In this document: positions 58,187 through 64,000 of the stretch, in pieces
Layout: every line of letters begins with the position of its first letter
Numbering within the stretch: the stretch's first letter is position 1
Assembly (NCBI RefSeq): GCF_026262505.1
Contig: NC_067203.1
Coordinates: 24,223,411-24,287,410, forward strand
DNA length: 64,000 bases
From: Trichomonas vaginalis G3
Taxonomy: Eukaryota > Parabasalia > Trichomonadida > Trichomonadidae
Direction: 5' to 3'
The notes under the pieces: model-generated
Seen by the model: only the letters and a program-made list of their open reading frames with translations
What the model was told of the DNA's origin: nothing
Databases searched by the model: none
Translations under genes and position numbers: made by a program

Positions 58187-58588
58187 ATGGGTTTATTTGG
58201 CGCATTAGCAGGAGTTGCATCCAGATTTTTGCCCGCAGTGGGAACAATAGCCAGAGGTGTATTTGGAGTTGGAAGGAAGATTTTGAGTACATTAGGTATA
58301 CTTAAAGAGAAAGCACAACCTATTATACAAACTGTACAGAAAGGTTGGGATGTAGCACGAGATGCAACAAATCTTATTCCAAATCCTGAAACAAGAGGAA
58401 AAGTTCAAGGATGGATGGACAATGTAGGAAGACAAGCAGGAAACTATTATAACAAAGCAAATGACTACTATAACCAAGCAGGACACTATATGGACCAAGG
58501 TGAAAGATTCTTTAACAGAGGATATAACCATGCACAACAATGGGTAAACAATAACCAACCTCAACCGCCTCAAACGTGGGGAATGTAA
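58187..58588 (+). CDS. Small hydrophobic-then-helical virion-type protein
   Basis: 133 residues. The Gly/Ala-rich amphipathic start is MGLFGALAGVASRFLPAVGT, followed by a helical middle (AQPIIQTVQKGWDVARDATN). The C-terminal part is Tyr/Asn/Gln-rich (GNYYNKANDYYNQAGHYMDQ). The N-terminus resembles fusion or membrane-active peptides. The third protein of this amphipathic type in the window after 13546 and 54588. Start context TTTTTATCCTATAAGAAATG. Confidence 0.6.
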   Translation: MGLFGALAGVASRFLPAVGTIARGVFGVGRKILSTLGILKEKAQPIIQTVQKGWDVARDATNLIPNPETRGKVQGWMDNVGRQAGNYYNKANDYYNQAGHYMDQGERFFNRGYNHAQQWVNNNQPQPPQTWGM

Positions 58589-58590
58589 AG

Positions 58591-58610
58591 TTTTTTACTG
58601 AGATGAAATG
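58591..58610 (+). promoter_or_regulatory. Start motif TTTTTTACTGAGATGAAATG, copy 1
   Basis: Twenty bases ending in a start codon, identical to 58762-58781. A T6-ACT tract about 12 bases before ATG recurs in weaker form before other genes of this element (TTTTTATC, TTTTTACA), so it is a likely promoter core. Confidence 0.55.
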
Positions 58611-58758
58611 AACAATACAGCATTGAGACAAATGGGTTCAAGATGGATTTGTCGGCTTCCAGCAGTTAACAACGTGTTTGTCAAGTTCTTCCTATACCTC
58701 AGGAAGTTTTAGACCGACTTAAAAAACAACAACAACCAGTTGAAAACAAACCAAACTA
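58608..58758 (+). pseudogene. Short Polinton gene, damaged
   Basis: Starts MNNTALRQMGSRWICRLP after the T-rich motif. A coding-like end in the same stretch reads VLPIPQEVLDRLKKQQQPVE. About 50 codons. Broken; function unknown. Confidence 0.35.
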
Positions 58759-58761
58759 AAA

Positions 58762-58781
58762 TTTTTTACTGAGATGAAATG
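58762..58781 (+). promoter_or_regulatory. Start motif TTTTTTACTGAGATGAAATG, copy 2
   Basis: Exact second copy of 58591-58610, ending in the start codon of the 58779 gene. Confidence 0.55.
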
Positions 58782-59390
58782 ACCGAAGAAGTTGAAACGG
58801 TAGATTTGACACCACAAACAAAAAGTTCAGAACCATTGTCAAAACCTGTCAAAGAACTTACAGATGAAGAGAAAAATTCAATAATAGAAAGTGCCAGGTC
58901 TGGAAATACAAACCCTAACTACAAAGTCACTTTTCATAAAAATGGAACGGCAAGTATCTCAAAAAAGAAACAGACTCTCACAAATAAAATATTGAAGTCT
59001 GAAGGAGCTTTCGAGACAACAGATGGAAAAGTTTACTTCACTGACCAACAGTTCATTATAGAACATCTCATTGACTTAGAGTCGAAATATTCTAAACTTT
59101 ACAACAAACACAAAAAGTTGAAAGGAAAACAAAAACAAATGGCATATGATATTTATGAAGATGTTGACGACACAACTGTTCCTGCAAGTGAAGTAAAGTC
59201 AGAGAAACCGAAAAGTGACGAAAAACCGATAGAAGAAGAAAAACCAAAAACTGAAGATAAACCAAAACCAAAGTTTAGTTTGGAAACTAAACCAAGTCAA
59301 CCTTCATTAGCTGGTATGGGTTGGCGTCAAAGACTTATGGCAGCAGGCGGTTATGTAAAGAAAAAAAAAAATATTTTTTTATTTTTATAA
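58779..59390 (+). CDS. Charged low-complexity Polinton protein
   Basis: 203 residues. The acidic N-terminus is MTEEVETVDLTPQTKSSEPL. A compact part contains NPNYKVTFHKNGTASISKKK and VYFTDQQFIIEHLIDLESKY, with a short coiled coil. A long K/E/P-rich disordered tail follows (KPKSDEKPIEEEKPKTEDKP). The last residues run into the T-rich leader of the polymerase. It could be a scaffold or core protein, but no family is recognised. Confidence 0.55.
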   Translation: MTEEVETVDLTPQTKSSEPLSKPVKELTDEEKNSIIESARSGNTNPNYKVTFHKNGTASISKKKQTLTNKILKSEGAFETTDGKVYFTDQQFIIEHLIDLESKYSKLYNKHKKLKGKQKQMAYDIYEDVDDTTVPASEVKSEKPKSDEKPIEEEKPKTEDKPKPKFSLETKPSQPSLAGMGWRQRLMAAGGYVKKKKNIFLFL

Positions 59391-59392
59391 AA

Positions 59393-61546
59393 ATGCCCCC
59401 ATATAGAATGGATAGAAAGTCTGCTAGAATAAAAGCAGAGTTACAAAGATATGGTTGGAGAGTTTCGAAGAATTTTAAATATAGGAAGGGAAGACCCATA
59501 AAAGTCTATGACAAATTGTCTGGTCTTCGCTACGAAATGGATTTGGAAACAGCACGTGCCAATTATCCAAACAGACTAGAGAGGTTAGAAGAAGAACGTC
59601 TTATGGACATGCCTTTCGATGTTAGTGAACCTCAAGTTGAAGGACACGACGGCTTTGCCAGATTCTACTGGAAACATGACGAACAATTGCATCCTTTGAG
59701 AAGGAAAAAAGGAAAAGGTGAAGACGCACATGCTCCCATGGAAAGAACAAGATATGCATATGAGAAGTACCGTGAAGTTAGAAGTCAAATTACTTCTGGT
59801 CGAACCTTTACAGTAAACTTTGACGAAGGAAAGAACAAAGAAGGCTTCATGGGTGTACTTGCTGCCATACAAGATGGAAATAAGAAAGGATACAATCTCA
59901 GATTGACCATAACAGATTTGGATGGTCACATTTACTATGCACATGGCAATGTCACAACAGCTGCAATGCTTCTTGACGCTTTCAAGACTACAAAGAGAGA
60001 ACAAATGGTTGACTCCGACTCAGACATTTTGAATGCAATTGAAGGAATTGCAAGTGTCAAGTTCGAATGGTACCAACCTAACCCTCAAGCAGTCAGACAA
60101 CATGCTGGATACTTCCCCTTCATAAATAAGTCTGACATTGACTTGACAAGGTATGGAATTTACAATTCAATTGAAACAATTGTCAATGAACCTTGCATTC
60201 TTACATGTCTCAGGAACTCTGGTCTTGTTACAGAAGAGAAGATGAAGTATCTTGAGTCATGTGTGAAGACAAGGTACATTCTCAGAGGTCAATTGGCAAA
60301 AATTGCACCGTTGGCAAATGTCAATATCCGAGTCAGCATACCTACAGCTAAAGGTTCTTCACATGACGACTATGTTGTTGACAAAGACTTACCATGGTTG
60401 AAGATTGTAATTGTCCACAACCACTTCATGTTGAACGAAAGTCTTACAAACCCATTGTTCGGAAAAGGCAAGTGCAACATTGTCAGAGCTGTAAACATTC
60501 TTTTCGAGAAAGGTTTGTTGGAACCAATTCCAGATGACAAGCTGACAGAAACTTTTGTACCAAAAGACGAAACAAACTTTTCATTGTTAGCAAGACCAAA
60601 AGTTGTTCCAGACAAAGTTCTAGTACAAAAGAAGTACACAATTCCACAAGGAGTTGGATTGTTCGGATACCAACCTGAACCAGAAGAACTTCCAATGAGG
60701 TTGCAAGAACTTCAAGATGCTATAAACAAACTTCCATTGAGACATCCAATTGACGTCAAATTGTATTGGAGAGCATCTGAGTTAGGTCAGAAGGTTTTAT
60801 ATGAAACAGGTTGCTTCGACGATGTTTATGAGATAACAGGAGAAGTTTCTCAGAAGATAAGAGACTCACTTGAATTTCCACAAACTGGACCAATTGGTTG
60901 CGACAAGTTCGACTCAGATGAAAAGATATACTATGTCGACCTTAACGCTGCATACATGAGGTTTGTCCAATATATTCCGACTGGAATTCCAAACGAAGAT
61001 GGTGAGTTCCCGGGAAGGAACTATACAGTTGGAAAAGTCATACAACAACTGTATGATATTAGGAAAGCTTCAAACCCCAAACTTGCAATGACACTCAAAT
61101 TGCTTATGAATTCGACATGGGGATATTCCATTAAGAAACCTCAAGAGATGAAGAGTAAACATTATGAGAAGGTCGACAACTTTGTTGAAAGGTTTTCTCC
61201 TTTTGTTTTGAAGTACGAATTCACTCAAGGTCAAAGTGGCTTAGTAACCACATTAAAACCTATTGTCGAACATTGGTCTTACCCTCAGTTCGCAAAAGCA
61301 GTCCTTGACAACTACAACAAATTCTTCTCCGAAGTCAAATCGAAAGTTGTGGTTTACTATGAGAACATTGACGCACTCATGACGAACGAAGAAGGATACA
61401 ACAAACTCATTGAAATGGGAATGGTCGGTGAAAAGATGGGCTGTTTTAAGCTAGATAAGGTATTTTCCGAAGTTCATGTAATATCGAAAAGGAAATATTG
61501 GGGCATACTTGAAGACGGCACAGAAATAAAACATTGCATGAAGTAA
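59393..61546 (+). CDS. DNA polymerase B-type protein with upstream Cys/His domain
   Basis: 717 residues from the ATG at 59393; the frame is open further up, but MPPYRMDRKSARIKAELQRY follows the usual T-rich leader. Residues about 1-130 are basic. Residues about 260-370 form a separate domain with NEPCILTCLRNSGL, RGQLAKIAPLANVNIRVSIP and VIVHNHFMLNESL, a Cys-to-His layout like OTU/papain-type folds. The polymerase part follows, with YYVDLNAAYMRFVQYI (motif A), LKLLMNSTWGYSIKK (motif B) and VVYYENIDALMTNE (motif C region), then KRKYWGILEDG. It is shorter than most Polinton polymerases. Confidence 0.7.
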   Translation: MPPYRMDRKSARIKAELQRYGWRVSKNFKYRKGRPIKVYDKLSGLRYEMDLETARANYPNRLERLEEERLMDMPFDVSEPQVEGHDGFARFYWKHDEQLHPLRRKKGKGEDAHAPMERTRYAYEKYREVRSQITSGRTFTVNFDEGKNKEGFMGVLAAIQDGNKKGYNLRLTITDLDGHIYYAHGNVTTAAMLLDAFKTTKREQMVDSDSDILNAIEGIASVKFEWYQPNPQAVRQHAGYFPFINKSDIDLTRYGIYNSIETIVNEPCILTCLRNSGLVTEEKMKYLESCVKTRYILRGQLAKIAPLANVNIRVSIPTAKGSSHDDYVVDKDLPWLKIVIVHNHFMLNESLTNPLFGKGKCNIVRAVNILFEKGLLEPIPDDKLTETFVPKDETNFSLLARPKVVPDKVLVQKKYTIPQGVGLFGYQPEPEELPMRLQELQDAINKLPLRHPIDVKLYWRASELGQKVLYETGCFDDVYEITGEVSQKIRDSLEFPQTGPIGCDKFDSDEKIYYVDLNAAYMRFVQYIPTGIPNEDGEFPGRNYTVGKVIQQLYDIRKASNPKLAMTLKLLMNSTWGYSIKKPQEMKSKHYEKVDNFVERFSPFVLKYEFTQGQSGLVTTLKPIVEHWSYPQFAKAVLDNYNKFFSEVKSKVVVYYENIDALMTNEEGYNKLIEMGMVGEKMGCFKLDKVFSEVHVISKRKYWGILEDGTEIKHCMK

Positions 61547-61706
61547 AAACGTTTTTATATTCCTTCCTAGCTAATTTCCGTTTAATTTCATGGTCGCCCT
61601 CGGAGTCTTTGAATCGGACAGGTCGAGTTACACCATTCTTGGTCTCAAACTCATATATAACCTGTTTGTCTGTATTTTCGTCGACTATGGCACGAGACAC
61701 GAACAT
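61446..61706 (-). CDS. Small Polinton protein overlapping the polymerase end
   Basis: Up to 86 residues from the ATG at 61706. MFVSRAIVDENTDKQVIYEF, TKNGVTRPVRFKDSEGDHEI and KRKLARKEYK look coding. The last third overlaps the polymerase gene on the other strand and may not be part of a real protein. No motif. It is divergent from the 61737 gene, with only 30 bases between. Confidence 0.4.
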   Translation of the reverse strand: MFVSRAIVDENTDKQVIYEFETKNGVTRPVRFKDSEGDHEIKRKLARKEYKNVFTSCNVLFLCRLQVCPNISFSILHELRKIPYLA

Positions 61707-61736
61707 TGACCAAACGGACAAAAAGTGTCATTTCGG

Positions 61737-62000
61737 ATGGTCACGCAGCCAATCGCATTCGAGCACTTCGAAGAAGCCTTACGTTCCAAGGGAGAGGGTG
61801 TCTGGTGCAAGGCAGAGGTCATGAAACTCTACGAGCAGTACATCCTCAATGCCTGGGAGGACAAATCGTCCTTGGATTGGCAATTCTACCAACTCCTCTG
61901 GGACGACCTCCTACGCAACTGGGATAACGAAAGAGTCCAATTCAAAGGTCGGGAACTAATTTTGCAAATTACCCTTAATTTAACATACTTATCCAACTAA
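61737..62000 (+). CDS. Small helical Polinton protein
   Basis: 87 residues from the ATG at 61737. The amphipathic helical segments are AFEHFEEALRSKGEGVWCKA, EVMKLYEQYILNAWEDKSSL and DWQFYQLLWDDLLRNWDNER. GC content and codon use are higher than in the host flank. Trp-rich helices suggest a compact helical fold. The start could be further upstream. Function unknown. Confidence 0.45.
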   Translation: MVTQPIAFEHFEEALRSKGEGVWCKAEVMKLYEQYILNAWEDKSSLDWQFYQLLWDDLLRNWDNERVQFKGRELILQITLNLTYLSN

Positions 62001-62047
62001 ACACCTAAATTACTTGGGGTTTCCCCCTAAAATAAAATTTTTTACTC

Positions 62048-62735
62048 TTAGAACCACTCGAGGTTCTCCTTACGGTTGTTGAGCTTGTCACCGTCAATGT
62101 GTCTGACCCTCGACTTCTTGTCTGGATTTGGAACCCATTGCATTACCGACAAGCCTTCCCATGGAAACTGAACCGTAATTCCGAAGGTTAAGGTTCAAGT
62201 GTCCCAAGTTGTTGAGGACTGGGGTAAGAACCTTGCCTGTCGCCTTGTTGCGGATTTTGTATGGGTAGGGTTGGGAAATTTCGTAAGCGTCATCGACAAC
62301 AAGGGTTGCCCAAACTTCCTTTTCTTCGTGTTTCTCTTCTTCTTCTTCCTCTTCTTCCTCTTCTTTGATAATACCTTCGGCAATTCTGTGTTCACGAAGT
62401 ACGGTGTTGCATGTTCTGTCCTTTCCGAGTACCTTCCAGATGGCGTCTATCTCTTCGAAGAAACGGTAGATGAGTCGGGCAAGGTTTTGGTTCTCTATGT
62501 TGTATTGGCGCAAGGTTTCCGCGAAATCGTTCAGGACTTTCTTATTGGAAGCTTGGTTCGTGAGGACTTCGACTTTGAGATTGGTTATCTCTTCCATAAG
62601 ACTACTTTGGAGAGTCTTAATGGTGTTTGACAGATGAGCGTTCAATTGGGCAATTTGAATTTGAACTGGGCGCTTTTCTGGCAACCTTGAAAGGACATCT
62701 GCCATTGAGTTTGGCTTCGGTGCTTGTTCGGACAT
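62048..62735 (-). pseudogene. NUMOD/HNH-type protein with coiled coil, broken
   Basis: It starts MSEQAPKPNSMADVLSRLPE. A helical coiled-coil part follows (IKTLQSSLMEEITNLKVEVL), then a strongly acidic run of Glu. A domain beginning YEISQPYPYKIRNKATGKVL with LGHLNLNLRNYGSVSMGRLV resembles NUMOD4-type DNA-binding segments. The end of the region encodes RVRHIDGDKLNNRKENLEWF, the His-Asn pattern of HNH homing-type nucleases. It looks broken. The stop is near 62048. Confidence 0.6.
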
Positions 62736-62767
62736 CGAAAAAATGAAGTGGTTTGAGAATGGCGGTT

Positions 62768-63351
62768 TTACTTCAAAAAGCTTGTTATGACAGTTATGTC
62801 ATACAACAAGTTTAAAATAATATCTTGTTCTTCTTCTGAACGTTTGTTGTCTCTTCCGATAAAAGTTTGGAACATGAGAACCAAAAAACGTTTTTTGAGG
62901 AACCGAAAGAGTTCAGGCAAACGTTCATATTCCGGATATGTTGGGAGCAGTTCGAAACATCTGAGCTGACTTTCGGACAAAATTGGGACAATGTCAACAA
63001 ATTCATCTTTGTCGGACTGCTTGAAGTAAGTCCCTTACATGTAAGTAGCTCTGGTAAAGTCTTCTCATTTCTGCTAACTTTTGGAGTATAGCTTCGTAGT
63101 TTAGAAGTTTTAATTTTAATTGTCTTATTCCACTCTTGACATCTAAACGGTAAACTATCCATGAGGTCAAGAGTAGCTTTGGTAGCTTTAAGTGGAGCTA
63201 TCTGTTCCTTGACCTCTGCAATTTTGGTTGCAATTGTGATTTGAGCTCCTTTAAGTTCGCCGTCTATGTCGTTCTCAACGTCTTCAACGATGGCTTGAAA
63301 CTCTTCATCGGTCCATTCAGATTGGTGTGGGACGAATTTAACTTGCTTCAT
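62768..63351 (-). pseudogene. Polinton helical gene region, damaged
   Basis: It starts MKQVKFVPHQSEWTDEEFQA. A coiled-coil-like helix follows (GAQITIATKIAEVKEQIAPL) and a basic segment (EWNKTIKIKTSKLRSYTPKV). The downstream part of the region is coding-like too, with LLPTYPEYERLPELFRFLKK and EEQDIILNLLYDITVITSFL. It appears broken. A charged helical protein of unknown function. Confidence 0.45.
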
Positions 63352-63511
63352 TCAAAAAATGAAAAAAAAATGTTTTTACTCTAAACGTTAAGGTTTACAG
63401 TACTGGTTGGATGTCGCCTTCACAGTTATGTAGAACGGCTGACCCGAGAAGTGAAGGAGAGACTGAATTGCCAATTTCATATGGGGTAGGGGGTTTCCTT
63501 GTTTGGTATTT

Positions 63512-63766
63512 TTATCCAAGGACGTTGTTTAGGAACTTAACAAGAGCTTCTCTTTTGGCGTCCTTTATGCCATCGTAGGCTGTCCCGTCTGGTATTTGAA
63601 TTGGAATTCCAGTCGAAGTCTCGAGCTGAAGTGTAGACCTTCCAGAAATAGTGGTGAACTTGACCTTGGGCTTCATTACCCTGCGCAAGTAGTCTTTTAC
63701 GCAGTCGTTAATTTCAATTAGGTAAATTGCCTCGTCAAATCCTTCTGGCATTCCGAGTCCTTCCAT
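63512..63766 (-). CDS. Small Polinton protein at the edge of a repeat tract
   Basis: 84 residues from the ATG at 63766. MEGLGMPEGFDEAIYLIEIN is followed by DCVKDYLRRVMKPKVKFTTI, a strand-rich RSTLQLETSTGIPIQIPDGT and a helical end (IKDAKREALVKFLNNVLG). The frame is open further upstream, but that part is the CTTCCGACAG repeat tract and not convincing coding sequence. Function unknown. Confidence 0.5.
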   Translation of the reverse strand: MEGLGMPEGFDEAIYLIEINDCVKDYLRRVMKPKVKFTTISGRSTLQLETSTGIPIQIPDGTAYDGIKDAKREALVKFLNNVLG

Positions 63767-64000
63767 CCGACAGGAAAATATTTTCCCGACAACTGGAAAA
63801 AATTTTCCGGACAAAGGGAAAAATTTTTCCTTCCGACAGGAAGAACTCTTCCAGTTGTCCGTCCGTAAACCATTCAAATTTTTCGAAAATTGAGAACTTT
63901 TTGGTCGAACTTCAGAAAAAGTTTTTCCTTCCAACAGAAAAAGTTCTTCCTTCCGACAGAAAAAGTTTCCTTCCGACAGAAAAAGTTCTTCCTTCCGACA
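63766..64000. repeat. Degenerate short repeats CTTCCGACAG-AAAAAGTT
   Basis: Repeated TTCCGACAG(G/A)AAAA and GTTCTTCC units, about 19-22 bases apart near the end and degenerate further in (63766-63850). Short inverted versions (GGAAAAATTTTTCC) are interleaved. The tract continues past the window edge. Confidence 0.7.

Larger units (their letters stand above)
53001..64000. mobile_element. Second Polinton/Maverick element, left part, runs off the window
   Basis: Virus-like genes packed on both strands: adenine methyltransferase, fibre, integrase with chromodomain-like tail, DNA polymerase B, amphipathic small proteins and an HNH-type protein. The left edge is placed near the change from AT-rich host DNA at about 53000. 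I could not confirm it because the right end, and so the inverted repeat and target duplication, lie outside. Major capsid and packaging ATPase genes are not seen within the window. Several genes are broken (at least six breaks), so it is a fossil. Age cannot be judged without both ends. Confidence 0.8.

Noticed and set aside
1-64000. tRNA, rRNA, snRNA genes and spliceosomal introns
   Set aside because: I found no cloverleaf with conserved A and B boxes, no rRNA-like sequence, and no trichomonad-type intron (GTATGT start with a combined branch/acceptor ACTAACACACAG) within the genes.

Overview
The window looks like nuclear DNA of a trichomonad parabasalid, of the Trichomonas vaginalis type; the species cannot be fixed from sequence alone. 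The reasons are: very AT-rich, apparently intron-free genes; a BspA-like leucine-rich-repeat surface protein; many ankyrin proteins with the trichomonad N-terminal domain; TAAA overlapping the stop codon of several genes (a known T. vaginalis poly-A signal arrangement); a mariner element; and two large Polinton/Maverick elements.

Bases 1-12276 are host DNA: ribosomal protein uL29, a 377-residue coiled-coil protein, a 1022-residue coiled-coil protein, a short membrane-anchored protein, an ankyrin-type pseudogene and the dolichyl-phosphate glucosyltransferase ALG5.

Bases 12283-31550 are a complete-length Polinton/Maverick. It has a 6-bp target duplication (CTTTGT) and about 0.8-kb terminal inverted repeats, each holding a full copy of the same gene. 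Inside are a major capsid protein, packaging ATPase, small amphipathic virion-type proteins, a phage-like fibre, a KilA-N cassette region with its own repeats, an integrase and a protein-primed DNA polymerase B. The ends look young, but several internal genes are broken (roughly a dozen breaks by eye), so it is treated as a fossil.

Bases 31557-52990 are a gene-poor host stretch rich in decaying multigene families: ankyrin and BTB-ankyrin genes, a trichomonad membrane-protein family, a BspA-like gene, a multi-pass membrane gene with a truncated duplicate, and a glycine-rich surface-type gene. A small element with inverted ends and 120-bp tandem repeats (38232-39112) and a mariner copy (49962-51260) lie among them. 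Several of the ankyrin-family genes are off frame by one base at a five-base A or T run.

From about 53000 to the window end lies the left part of a second, different Polinton: adenine methyltransferase, small membrane and amphipathic proteins, fibre, integrase, DNA polymerase B, an HNH-type protein and a tandem-repeat tract. Its capsid and ATPase genes are not seen here and its far end is outside the window.

In each Polinton the genes are closely packed on both strands and preceded by a T-rich tract, in the first element usually ending TAAATG. The two elements share module types (fibre, amphipathic peptide, integrase, polymerase with an upstream Cys-containing domain) but little direct sequence similarity.
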